Source of the DNA: Ruminococcus sp.
GTDB taxonomy: Bacteria; Bacillota; Clostridia; Oscillospirales; Ruminococcaceae
Direction of reading: 5' to 3'
Assembly (NCBI GenBank): GCA_017961625.1
Contig: JAGCWY010000056.1
Location: forward strand, 1 to 64,000
DNA length: 64,000 bases
This document shows positions 44,941-53,684 of this stretch, one piece after another. The notes below the pieces were generated by a model. It did no database searches and was not told the origin of the DNA. It saw nothing but the letters and a program-made list of their open reading frames with translations. A program made the position numbers and the translations under genes. Each line of letters opens with the position of its first letter. Position 1 is the stretch's first letter.

Positions 44941-45807
44941 ATGAAAAGATCATTCATTCCGTTTGCACTTGCCGCTGCCCTGTGTACACTAACGTCCTGC
45001 GGCAGCAAGGCAGACAAGGAGCAGTCTTCGTCTGCTCTGTCCGCGGATACCACCACCGCGGTGACTACCGCTGCCAATACCGAATCGGCAGCAGATACCA
45101 CTACAACTGCGAAGAATAGTACCGAAGCAGTTTCCGTCACAACATCTGATACCGGAAATGCAGACTATTCCGAATATCAGAGCATTGCCCTAGATCTCGT
45201 TGAAAGATATTACGAGATGCACCCGAATTTTTTATTCAAATTCAATTCTTTCATAAATCTTGATGACACTGTGACCTTTAAGCTTGCTGATCCATTTATG
45301 CAGCGTGAGATAACAGATGTTGTATTTGCACGTATCTCTGGAAAAGGTCTTGAACTCAATTCAATGGAAGATATCATGGATTACAAGAAAACTGTTTACT
45401 CAAAGAGCTTTGCAGAAAAATATCCTATGAGTGAGCCTGCCGTTATAAGCGATGAATACAGCAACGGAGACTATATAGATGAGACAAACATCGACAACCT
45501 TGACCTGCTCTATTACGAAAACTATATAATTTACAAGGGCAATTTATATGCAAGTACGGTGTTGCCGCGTGTCGGCTGGATAGGTCATACCGCTCCTACC
45601 GAACCTGTGATAATAACAGATGTTACAGATAGCTCCTTCAGAGCTTATTATCCGGGATACTGTGGTACTCCCGATATGGAGCACTCTCAGTCCTGCGATA
45701 TCGTTGATTTTATTATCGACCCAGACTGCGGCGAATGGAGAATAAACGACATTTTGACACAGAATCACTCCGTATATGAAGAAAAAGCCGCAGAGCTCAA
45801 CAGCTAA
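44941..45807 (+). CDS. Lipoprotein of unknown function
   Basis: 288 residues. Start at 44941 (AAAGGAG eight bases upstream); the lipoprotein signal ends in LTSC. A Thr/Ala/Ser-rich linker of about 55 residues (TTTAVTTAANTESAADTTTT) leads to a globular domain of about 210 residues, rich in Tyr and Asp, with two Cys pairs (YPGYCGTPDMEHSQSCD, DPDCGEW). The sequence gives no family I recognise. It has its own strong terminator, so it is a single-gene unit, and its linker style matches the other lipoproteins in the window. Confidence 0.75.
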   Translation: MKRSFIPFALAAALCTLTSCGSKADKEQSSSALSADTTTAVTTAANTESAADTTTTAKNSTEAVSVTTSDTGNADYSEYQSIALDLVERYYEMHPNFLFKFNSFINLDDTVTFKLADPFMQREITDVVFARISGKGLELNSMEDIMDYKKTVYSKSFAEKYPMSEPAVISDEYSNGDYIDETNIDNLDLLYYENYIIYKGNLYASTVLPRVGWIGHTAPTEPVIITDVTDSSFRAYYPGYCGTPDMEHSQSCDIVDFIIDPDCGEWRINDILTQNHSVYEEKAAELNS

Positions 45808-45810
45808 ATA

Positions 45811-45833
45811 GATAAAAAGATAAAAAGATAAAA
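45811..45833 (+). repeat. Short tandem repeat GATAAAAA
   Basis: Three consecutive copies of GATAAAAA just after the lipoprotein stop; a probable slippage tract. Confidence 0.6.
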
Positions 45834-45861
45834 GAACCAAAAGAAAGTCATATATATCATA

Positions 45862-45900
45862 ACAGGAACAGGGAAGCATCAGCTTCCCTGTTCCTGTTTG
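45862..45900 (+). terminator. Terminator after the 44941 lipoprotein gene
   Basis: ACAGGAACAGGGAAGC (45862-45877) pairs perfectly with GCTTCCCTGTTCCTGT (45882-45897), followed by TT and G. The very long stem can serve the leftward gene as well. Confidence 0.85.
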
Positions 45901-45945
45901 CATAAACGAGGTCTTTATCTATTTTTCATCTGAAGTTCTTTTTTA

Positions 45946-46776
45946 TCAGCCTACCGAAGAGATTCTGCCTTCGATATCATTGACCGCATCTCCTGCAACA
46001 ACAATCTTCAATATAAAATCATCATCTATTCTTCTTGCATAAATTGCACGAGGAACAGAAAAACAGGTGTATGCAGCCTTTGTATATTCAGCACCGCCCA
46101 TAGTGACATTTACGGGTTCGCATATATCCGTTACATCAATGTCGGGAGAGAAATCCATAACATAGTTCTTTATGTAATCCTCCGCAGTCATATCGGCAGC
46201 TTCGGGATATCCGAGCTTTGTGTTAACGAACCATACCGTTACATCTCCGATCATATCACCGTATTCAACAGAAGCTTCGCTAAAGGCAGTGTTGTACAGC
46301 CTGCGTGCTTCCTCGTCCATAAATCTTGTAGGCATCATATACTCAGTATAAAGATCTTCCCTGTTGCGGAAGTTCACACCCTCGGGAGCAGTTATTTTTA
46401 TGCCTGCATAATCGGAAATATATACATTTTCCTCGGTTCTTCCCTCCCTGTAGTTCGTTCCGACAGTGGGGTCAAGATAATATCTGTTCTCTTCATCCTC
46501 GTACTGCCCCTTCTCCTGAAATACTGTTGTGGTCTTTGCTTCCGAACTGTCAGCCTGCTCTGTATCTGCGTAGGTCACTGTTTCGCTGAGCAGGCTCAGT
46601 CCGGCTTCTTCACTGGAAGCGGTGTTGGTCGTTTTAACGTCTTTCCTTGCTGCTTCCGTGGTCTCAACAACAATTATGGGACCTTGATCGTTCTCTCCAC
46701 TGTACCTAAAATCAGTGCACGATGAAAGCGTGCATACTGCTGCTGAAAGTGTTAAGATAATTGCTGCTTTTTTCAT
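45946..46776 (-). CDS. Lipoprotein of unknown function (paralogue of 18543-19289)
   Basis: About 276 residues. The start at 46776 has GGAG eight bases upstream and yields a lipoprotein signal with LSSC; the longer in-frame reading to 46917 has no signal peptide. A Thr/Glu-rich linker precedes the conserved domain with SDYAGIKITAPEG, EDLYTEYMMPTRFMDE, GGAEYTKAA and AIYARRIDDDFILKI, closely matching the protein at 18543-19289. The pair suggests a family of surface lipoproteins expanded in this genome. Function unknown. Confidence 0.8.
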   Translation of the reverse strand: MKKAAIILTLSAAVCTLSSCTDFRYSGENDQGPIIVVETTEAARKDVKTTNTASSEEAGLSLLSETVTYADTEQADSSEAKTTTVFQEKGQYEDEENRYYLDPTVGTNYREGRTEENVYISDYAGIKITAPEGVNFRNREDLYTEYMMPTRFMDEEARRLYNTAFSEASVEYGDMIGDVTVWFVNTKLGYPEAADMTAEDYIKNYVMDFSPDIDVTDICEPVNVTMGGAEYTKAAYTCFSVPRAIYARRIDDDFILKIVVAGDAVNDIEGRISSVG

Positions 46777-46998
46777 AATTGTTACTCCTTTTTTCCGGTG
46801 TTTCACCGTTATTTTCATTTGTTCTTTTGGGGAAATATTTCCTATCTGTCCTGAAATATCTCTGTATTTAATGCCTTTCATATACAACATTCGTATCCGA
46901 TAAAACAAGTGTTGCATCTGAGGGAAAGATTATTTACACCATTGCTTTTACGGAGCACCGTATGCATGATACTTCTGGCGATCTCAGAGCTTATATTT

Positions 46999-47814
46999 TT
47001 ATTCGAGTCCCGGTATCTTAAAACTCTTTCCTTCATCAAGTCCCCATGATTTAAACATTCTGTTATAAAATGTGGGTCGGGCAAAATCGTATTCCATTCC
47101 CGGCTGGAAGAATGAGTGAGGCATACCCATATGGTTAAGAGATTCAAGACCCCTTTCAAATTCTTCAAGCTTTGCCTTTGGTACAGACAATATCACATCA
47201 TCCTCACTCGTTCCGGCTCTTGAAAAGTCGCCTGGGTCAGGAAATGAAACGCGATACTCGTCCTTTGTAAGTGAGGGAACTATGCCCCATACGCAAGAAT
47301 CTATGGCGTCAAACTCCGTCTTCATGGTGGTGCCGGTCTGTGTCTTGATGCCGAACAGGATGGTTCTCAGCTCGGCGTTGCGACAGTTTATTATCACTGC
47401 GTCAGGTTCAAAGTCAGCTTTTCCAAGAGGCGCTGTAAGTATACCTTTATACATACCTGCCGGAAGATGCGGCATTCTCTCAATAAACGCAGCGGCTGCG
47501 TCAGGATCGAATATACCTATGACGGGAAGGAGCTCGTTGAACTCTGGTGTTCCCTTTTTCAATTCTACATGACCGTAAGCAAAAAGCGGAGCCCAGCACC
47601 AGTGATCCTGCTTCTGCATATACACTGTCTTTCCTTCTCTTCTTGATAGGGCAAAAGCCTGACACAGTGCAAGATGCTGACCTAGATCGCGGAGAGGACA
47701 GACGGCATTCTCTGGTACCTCTGCCTCGTCAGTTATCATTTTAAGTGCCATTGCATCGTAACGCTGTCCAATAGTGCTCCTCAACAATTCTGAAATACGC
47801 TTGTTTTGTTCCAT
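46999..47814 (-). CDS. DUF169 family protein
   Basis: 271 residues, cytoplasmic. The pattern CPLRDLGQHLALCQAFALSR, GVHWCWAPL-like DHWCWAPLFAYG, PVIGIFDPDAAAAFI, APLGKADFEPDAVIINCRNAELRT and the late VILSVPKAKLEEFE matches DUF169 (COG2043), widespread in anaerobes. The conserved Cys residues in the first half hint at metal or cofactor binding; function is not established. AGGAG lies ten bases before ATG. It stands alone. Confidence 0.8.
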   Translation of the reverse strand: MEQNKRISELLRSTIGQRYDAMALKMITDEAEVPENAVCPLRDLGQHLALCQAFALSRREGKTVYMQKQDHWCWAPLFAYGHVELKKGTPEFNELLPVIGIFDPDAAAAFIERMPHLPAGMYKGILTAPLGKADFEPDAVIINCRNAELRTILFGIKTQTGTTMKTEFDAIDSCVWGIVPSLTKDEYRVSFPDPGDFSRAGTSEDDVILSVPKAKLEEFERGLESLNHMGMPHSFFQPGMEYDFARPTFYNRMFKSWGLDEGKSFKIPGLE

Positions 47815-48052
47815 GGTAAGTATTCTCCTTAATTATATCTTATAACGACTTCATGTACCGAATTCCTCAGACTGCTTATCTCAGGCATATCAATAATGAG
47901 CTTCTATAATAATATTCGTTTCAAAAACACAAAATGTAACAACTTTGAAAAAAATATTTGAAAAAATTTTTCTTGAAGATAATATATGTGCAGACTAGAA
48001 AACACTCAGCACTTACAACTGCTCATCATCCCGCCTATACACAGACTGTAAA

Positions 48053-48091
48053 GAAAAAAACAGGTGCAAAACTTTGTTTTACACCTGTTGC
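48053..48091 (-). terminator. Terminator of the CotH/small-peptide operon
   Basis: AACAGGTG(T)AAAAC on the reverse strand pairs with GTTTTGCACCTGTT (48089-48060) and is followed by a U-run (48060-48054). Confidence 0.8.
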
Positions 48092-48095
48092 TATT

Positions 48096-48212
48096 TCATT
48101 TCACTTCAGGCGTTAAAGTATCGCCCTGCTCTGTTAACTTATTGCTCACAGTAATTACGTCTTCTGCTTCAAAAAAGATGATTTCCATTTCAGCCTTTGT
48201 ATACTGCTTCAT
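48096..48212 (-). CDS. 38-residue peptide gene behind the CotH protein
   Basis: MKQYTKAEMEIIFFEAEDVI followed by 18 polar residues ending TLTPEVK. ATG at 48212 is three bases after the stop of the 1112-residue protein, and AAAGGAG lies eight bases before it, inside the end of that gene, so it is translated from the same message and ended by its own terminator. The pattern (K/P)EMEI..FEAEDVITVS resembles very short, poorly studied peptides common in Ruminococcaceae. No signal peptide or Cys-rich core is seen, so a classical lanthipeptide is unlikely. Confidence 0.7.
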   Translation of the reverse strand: MKQYTKAEMEIIFFEAEDVITVSNKLTEQGDTLTPEVK

Positions 48213-48215
48213 AAC

Positions 48216-51200
48216 TTATTCTCCTTTCCTGTATTCCATTGTAGCATTATAATATGCAAATAACGAAGATACTGCATCCTTCGCCAACTCATCAAAGTCA
48301 TTGCTGCTGATAACTGCATATACATAGGAAAGAGCAGATACACTGTATGAAGCTGTTCCGTTATCAGTTGTTATACTTACTGAATAAGTATCTCCGAGCT
48401 GATGCGCCGAGATATTTGATATCGTTATCCTACGGCGTCCGTCATTCTGCTTTACGACAGTTACAGGATCACCGTTAACAGTTACAGCAATATCCCCCTC
48501 GTATCCGGAGATAGTATCAAAGTAGATATTGATCGAAGTTTCGGCATTAAGCGAAAGAGAATACTTTATCTCCTCTATATCCGATGTACCGAGGTCAAAG
48601 CTGTGCTGATATTTTCTGACATTCTCCTTTACGCTGTCATAATTATAGGAAGCTTTGTAGAACTTCTTCATTTCCTTATGCTCACTGCCCACAGTCCAGT
48701 TATTATTGTCTGCAAGGAAGGGCTGGACATAGTGTCCGTAATCGGCTATGGCATGGATAAGCTCAAGAGTTTTTCCGTCATAACTCTCAGCATTTTCTTC
48801 TATTGCCTCAAGGTATTTCAGCACGGAATAATCCTTTGTCACCGTCTGTCCATCTCCGTAATGGAATACTGCATTTATCGTATCAGCCATTTCTACGGAA
48901 GTAACATAACAGGTAAAGCCATAGTACTCGCCGGACTGATTTATGCACTTTTCATCGTAAGGGTCTGTGGAGGTCTTGCCGTTAACGGTGAATTCCATGA
49001 AGCTTGCAGCTCTTTCAACATCTGAAAGCGATGACAGATCAAGATAGAAGTTCACGCCTATCTGTCCACTGAGAACGAGGCTGCTAGCCATGAATTCAGG
49101 AGCATTGCTCTTCCAGCCCGCATAGAGCGTCATATCATCTGAGGGGCGCAGCGGAAATTCACACAAGACAGTACATTCTTTGTCTATGAACCAGCCGGTA
49201 AACGTGAAACCTTTTCTCTCGGGCTCCTCAACGGTTTTTATTTTTTTACAAGCCTCTACAGTAACAGGCGCAAGATTACTTCCGCCATTAGAGTTAAGAG
49301 TGACAGTGAATGAAGGTTTTACATTGTCCTGAGCGTACCATGCGCCGTCTGCGCCGGATCTCGGACGTATATAATCCCTGTAACGAGGCGAGTCAAAGCT
49401 GTAGTCCACCTCTTCAAAGTCACCTTCAACAGAGTTGTCGTCCGTATCCCTAAAGCCTACACGCCTTACGGTACTCTTTTTGGACTGAACTCCCGAAGCT
49501 GCCTTTTCATAGTACAGTGCAGTCTCGCTGCTTACAGGCACGCCGTCCTCCTTATCGTTTCCTGAAACCGCAAACATATCTACATAACCGGAAATGACTG
49601 GCTTACTTGCAGTGTTGTCATATACGCCAGAATCAGCAGGTATGAGCGAATTGCTGTCAAGCAGGACTACCGACAAGCCCTTATTGTTTATCACCTGATT
49701 CCATGACTGGTCAAAGCTGTCTATCGTGAAAGCTCCCTCTTCCGGATCCTTTACGCTGGCGCATTTCACAAGATACGAGGAGTGTGATCCTATTGTTCCC
49801 GAAAGCTCAAGTTTGCTCCATTCCTTATTGTCTCCGCCGTCGATGCTTGATCTATATTGCAGAGACCACCCCTTCAAGTTGATGTCTTCACCAGTCGGAT
49901 TGTACAGCTCAATAAAGCTGTCAGATGAGTATGCCTCCTTCTTTTTTCCGCCGTAGACCTGATTGATAACTACATGAGGAACGCTGACATCATAGACATA
50001 GGAGTTTTCATTTATTTTATATGGAGCTCCTTTTCTTTCAGTCAGCTCTACCTCACCAGCGGTATTTACGCCAGCAAGCGCTGCCCGGATAGCAGCAGTA
50101 GTCTCGTCCAGCTCAGCTTGTGTAAAATCAAGAGCATAAACATCTACAGCCAGTGCTTCCTCCAGGGCGTCATGGTTACCGTAAGCTGAACCGATGTAGG
50201 CAAGAGCACCTTCACGTGCTTTGTAATAGTCGGAGAAGTCAAGCGACCAGCCTGATGTAGAGTTGTCTATCCAGCTGTTTCTTTCTGTGTAAAAATCCAG
50301 CAATGTGTTTTTTACAGTCTCAACAGACTTGGCAGTTCCGTTCCACCTCTTGGTGTCCGAATCCCAGCTCTCTTGCAGCGATTCGCCATAGGTATCTATA
50401 TACTCATTAATATATGCGTTGAGATCCGTACAGATATTCTTCGATTTCTCGAATTCGTTACGGTAAAGCTTTTTGAAGCTTTCCTTCATGAAAAGATAAT
50501 TGCCGAAATTGATATTGTTTGTATGTATAGGCGACCAGTATGAAGCACCTGATTTATAGTCATTGTCATAATCCCAGACAGGTCCCAGCTTCAGAGGCTC
50601 GTTCTCTCCGGCAGCATACCAGTACATATTTGAGCCGCCGCCGTCACTGTTGCACATATAGTCCTTTGCAAGATACCATGACGCAAAATTAGCTGCGTCA
50701 ATATATGAAAGATACTCCGTGTTATCGCCTTTAACGATGCTTGCCGTTCCAGTGCTGACTTTTTCCTTTATAGCAGCAGTCTGCTGCTCGTCAAGCTCAT
50801 CGGCATCAGGTGTCTTGAAAGTAAAACCCATCTGCTCACGCTGTTTATCCACCTTGAAGTAATCATCGCCGGCATTCCACCAATAAGCATCATTTTCTAC
50901 AACAAAGCCTGTATCGTCGAAATCAAGCTCTTTTGTTATCTGATCTACGGGCTGTGACAGAATATAGCATCCCCTGTAATCGCCATTGACGTATACGTTG
51001 ACATACTCGAATTCAGGCTGCCATTCAGAGCCGCAGTATTCCGCAGCCCAGTTGGAAAACAGGAAATTCAGGCTGGTGCCGTCCCTGAGGAGCACCCATG
51101 TCTTGGAGCTGCTGTCTGTTCCGAAGGACTGCTTGCTGCTCAGCTTTACCTTATAGGGCTTTTTCTTGCCGGAAGCTGAGGTGTTTCCTCTGATCTTGAT

Positions 51201-51554
51201 CTTTGCTTCTTCATCAATAACAGACGTTATCTTGCCGTTCGGGTCGGTGTACTCCACCTTGCAGTTTACATACTCGTTGTTAATGATCGTAGCGCCCCAA
51301 CAGTTCTCAGGGTGACTGATATAGTCACATGTAGGCTCTACCGAATCTTCTGTCATAATACTAAGTGTCGAAATACTTTTTGTCTCTGTGTTTTCAGCTG
51401 CTGCGCCGGTGCTTACCGGACTGAGGTCCCCGGTAAAGTACAGTGAAGTACTCATAACAAGTACAGCCGACAAGATACCTGACAGTGAACGTTTCAGGAG
51501 ATCACAGCAGGAAGCAGGAGCTTTCAGTTCTCTTGTTTGTCCTTTTTTACTCAT
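48216..51554 (-). CDS. Large secreted CotH-family / lamin-tail-domain protein
   Basis: 1112 residues. A membrane-spanning signal region (about 22-52) precedes a CotH kinase-like domain (about 100-440): IKIRGNTSASGKKKPYKVKL, WVLLRDGTSLNFLFSNWAAE, NVYVNGDYRGCYILSQPVDQ, GPVWDYDNDYKSG. About 530-690 is a lamin-tail domain (VVINQVYGGKKK..DSFIELYNPT, LKGWSLQYRSS). An InlB/Flg_new repeat follows (about 770-830, PERKGFTFTGWFIDKECT). The rest is beta-rich. CotH proteins phosphorylate secreted proteins in spores; in Ruminococcus they accompany adhesion and cellulosome proteins. Catalysis is not proven. GAGGG six bases before ATG. Confidence 0.8.
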   Translation of the reverse strand: MSKKGQTRELKAPASCCDLLKRSLSGILSAVLVMSTSLYFTGDLSPVSTGAAAENTETKSISTLSIMTEDSVEPTCDYISHPENCWGATIINNEYVNCKVEYTDPNGKITSVIDEEAKIKIRGNTSASGKKKPYKVKLSSKQSFGTDSSSKTWVLLRDGTSLNFLFSNWAAEYCGSEWQPEFEYVNVYVNGDYRGCYILSQPVDQITKELDFDDTGFVVENDAYWWNAGDDYFKVDKQREQMGFTFKTPDADELDEQQTAAIKEKVSTGTASIVKGDNTEYLSYIDAANFASWYLAKDYMCNSDGGGSNMYWYAAGENEPLKLGPVWDYDNDYKSGASYWSPIHTNNINFGNYLFMKESFKKLYRNEFEKSKNICTDLNAYINEYIDTYGESLQESWDSDTKRWNGTAKSVETVKNTLLDFYTERNSWIDNSTSGWSLDFSDYYKAREGALAYIGSAYGNHDALEEALAVDVYALDFTQAELDETTAAIRAALAGVNTAGEVELTERKGAPYKINENSYVYDVSVPHVVINQVYGGKKKEAYSSDSFIELYNPTGEDINLKGWSLQYRSSIDGGDNKEWSKLELSGTIGSHSSYLVKCASVKDPEEGAFTIDSFDQSWNQVINNKGLSVVLLDSNSLIPADSGVYDNTASKPVISGYVDMFAVSGNDKEDGVPVSSETALYYEKAASGVQSKKSTVRRVGFRDTDDNSVEGDFEEVDYSFDSPRYRDYIRPRSGADGAWYAQDNVKPSFTVTLNSNGGSNLAPVTVEACKKIKTVEEPERKGFTFTGWFIDKECTVLCEFPLRPSDDMTLYAGWKSNAPEFMASSLVLSGQIGVNFYLDLSSLSDVERAASFMEFTVNGKTSTDPYDEKCINQSGEYYGFTCYVTSVEMADTINAVFHYGDGQTVTKDYSVLKYLEAIEENAESYDGKTLELIHAIADYGHYVQPFLADNNNWTVGSEHKEMKKFYKASYNYDSVKENVRKYQHSFDLGTSDIEEIKYSLSLNAETSINIYFDTISGYEGDIAVTVNGDPVTVVKQNDGRRRITISNISAHQLGDTYSVSITTDNGTASYSVSALSYVYAVISSNDFDELAKDAVSSLFAYYNATMEYRKGE

Positions 51555-51761
51555 GTTTTTCCCTCAATTCTTGCATATTACACCGTAAAAAGCGTTTCTC
51601 CTTTTAGTGCGTATGATAGTATACCAAACATGAGGAAAAAAGTCAAGTCAAAAATAGCTCTAGCCTACGATATTTTGCTATTTTGCTATAAAGTCACATT
51701 TCAGGTCATCAAAGTATCATGAAGTGTCATATAAATCGTATACAGGCTGTGGACTGAAGCT

Positions 51762-52757
51762 TTATCTGAGTGGAAAGGTGATCTCCCAATCACCTGAAAC
51801 ATTATTGGTGCAAGTCACGAACTCCCCTTTAAGCTTACATTCTGTGAGTGAATCATAAGAAGCCGGTATGACATACTCCGCGTAGCTGTCTTTATGGTTC
51901 TCGTCCCAGTAATAGTATATTTCATAATGCATTTCATCGACGGCAATATTCCCCTTACTGTCAATAAGAGTTATAAAGCCGTGATCATCTGTATTACGTA
52001 TATCCTCATACTTGGCAAGGACATGGAAAGCTCCGTCAATGTAGCCGATATTCATGATATCCGCGCCTTGTACTGGCGTGCATACCGGCTGCTCTGGAAC
52101 AGTAAGAAAACGCAGCCCCTCCGGCACCGGCTGTCCGCGCAATTCATCGGGTACATAAGCATCTGGCTCATAAGGGATACTGCTCATGTCAACAGCTTCA
52201 AGCACTGTGTTCGTATTCACCTTGCCGATGAGCAGATCGCTCACAGAAAAAGTCACTTTCCCCTTAGGCATATTGCTTCCGTCCATAGTTTCCATACTAA
52301 CCACGAAATAGGCGGTGTGTGTGTCGGCGTCATAATCAGCAAAGCTGCAATGTCCCGACATATCACGGTTAACATTGATATTATAGCTGTCAAATAGATC
52401 CCATGCGCCGTCAGGACAGGTTCCTGTTGTATCACGCATGGCAAGATATACGCTTGCCTTACTGCCGATGCGCTCTGCGGATATAACTGTCATCTCTATC
52501 CCCTTGTCCTCACAGGTCATACGGACAGGCTTAAAAGTCTGAGCAACAGATGGTGCGATATGATAAAGTACATTGTATGCCGAATCGACGCCATAAGCAG
52601 TCAAAGTCGGCAGTGGACAAAGGATCAGGACGGCAGCTGCGGCCATAGATATTATCCTCCTCCATTTGCTCTGGGTTATCTTCTTTTCAGGCGCATCCGT
52701 CTCAAGGTAGCGCTCATCAATCATACCTACAGCGTTCATAAACGTATCAGCTTTCAT
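51762..52757 (-). CDS. Sigma-factor partner protein with DUF4179-like domain (probable anti-sigma factor)
   Basis: 331 residues. A cytoplasmic N-terminus (MKADTFMNAVGMIDERYLET) and one membrane segment (about 35-55, IISMAAAAVLILCPL) precede an extracellular region whose first part (AYGVDSAYNVLYHIAPSVAQTFKPV...CEDKGIEMTVISAERIGSKA) matches DUF4179, common beside ECF sigma genes in Firmicutes. Its ATG overlaps the sigma gene's stop (ATGA). It probably holds the sigma factor until an outside signal arrives. The C-terminal part shows no recognisable ligand domain. Confidence 0.8.
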   Translation of the reverse strand: MKADTFMNAVGMIDERYLETDAPEKKITQSKWRRIISMAAAAVLILCPLPTLTAYGVDSAYNVLYHIAPSVAQTFKPVRMTCEDKGIEMTVISAERIGSKASVYLAMRDTTGTCPDGAWDLFDSYNINVNRDMSGHCSFADYDADTHTAYFVVSMETMDGSNMPKGKVTFSVSDLLIGKVNTNTVLEAVDMSSIPYEPDAYVPDELRGQPVPEGLRFLTVPEQPVCTPVQGADIMNIGYIDGAFHVLAKYEDIRNTDDHGFITLIDSKGNIAVDEMHYEIYYYWDENHKDSYAEYVIPASYDSLTECKLKGEFVTCTNNVSGDWEITFPLR

Positions 52758-53311
52758 ACAAAATTCTCCTTTTTAAGCTTGGCATACAGTTTTTTACGTA
52801 TGCGGAACAGCATGGATTTTACTTTGCTTTCCGAAAAGCCGTAATGACTGGCTATCTCCGATACAGACTGCATATACCAGTAACGGCGGACAAATACGCT
52901 CCGTTCAGTTTCTGGGATACCGGCAAGAAAAGCGTTGATTGAGTCTGCGAGCTCCTGTTCAGATATCTCCTGCTCTACGCTTTGTCCAGAAGCGAGCCAG
53001 TCCTCGATTTCCTCAAAAACTACTCTCATTTCTGCTGAGCCGCGCTTCAGAGCCTTTATCGAACGAGCTTTATTCAGGCTTATATTCCGTGTCAGCCTGC
53101 CGAGGAAGGTTTTCAGGCACTCCGGCTCGTGGGGCGGAATATTGTTCCATGCAGCAAGCCATGTATCATTGAGGGCTTCATCGGTGTCCTCAGCACTGTT
53201 CAGTATGCGTGCAGCAACAGAACGGCAGTACGCCGTATATTTCTGCTCTGTCTCAGCAACGGCATTTTCTTCTCTCTGCCGGAACAGCTCTATGATCTGG
53301 TGATCCTCCAC
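52754..53311 (-). CDS. ECF-type RNA polymerase sigma factor
   Basis: 185 residues. Region 2: SAEDTDEALNDTWLAAWNNI, with FLGRLTRNISLNKAR; region 4: ETERSVFVRRYWYMQSVSEI with ASHYGFSESKVKSMLFRIRK as recognition helix. GTG start at 53311 with AAAGGAGG six bases upstream. This is the common Firmicutes type paired with a DUF4179 anti-sigma protein, which follows with a four-base overlap. Target genes cannot be read from the window; no matching promoter pair was identified. Confidence 0.9.
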   Translation of the reverse strand: MEDHQIIELFRQREENAVAETEQKYTAYCRSVAARILNSAEDTDEALNDTWLAAWNNIPPHEPECLKTFLGRLTRNISLNKARSIKALKRGSAEMRVVFEEIEDWLASGQSVEQEISEQELADSINAFLAGIPETERSVFVRRYWYMQSVSEIASHYGFSESKVKSMLFRIRKKLYAKLKKENFV

Positions 53312-53529
53312 GATGCTCCTCCTTTCGTTTTTCCTTAGAAGCTTCTACTATACTACTACCCGAACACGGTATGCCGGTTGCATAATTTTCAGGATTTTTT
53401 ATGCATGTTATGTGACCGCCCTGCGGCGTTCATCAGTGACACACTTATTATAGCACACGGATGACACTGCCGACAAGATATAAAGACCCATCTATTCATC
53501 AGTCAACATCAAAGCCCTGATAAAAAGCA

Positions 53530-53594
53530 GTGACATTTGTAACATGTATAGTTACATTTCTCATCTTGTTCCTCTGCTCCCGTCGTGGTATCAT
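53530..53594 (+). promoter_or_regulatory. Tandem operator plus promoter of the antiporter gene
   Basis: GTGACATTTGTAAC (53530-53543) and GTTACATTTCTCAT (53551-53564), starts 21 bp apart, then TTGTTC (53566-53571), 17-bp spacer, TATCAT (53589-53594). Same layout as at 1877-1940 and 54959-55024. The rest of 53312-53684 holds the leader and no gene. Confidence 0.75.
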
Positions 53595-53684
53595 TATATC
53601 AGAAACAGGCTGCGTCTGGCAGCGATAATCGGTATTATATCGCGTTTCACCAGACAAATACTGTGAACGATAGGAGCGATGTAA

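Noticed and set aside
45811..45833. Regulatory repeat array
   Set aside because: Three 8-base units directly after a stop codon; best explained as a slippage tract.
51690..51745. Fourth copy of the tandem operator (TCACATTTCAGGTCATC)
   Set aside because: Matches the element only loosely, has no well-placed -35/-10 boxes, and lies between two leftward genes.
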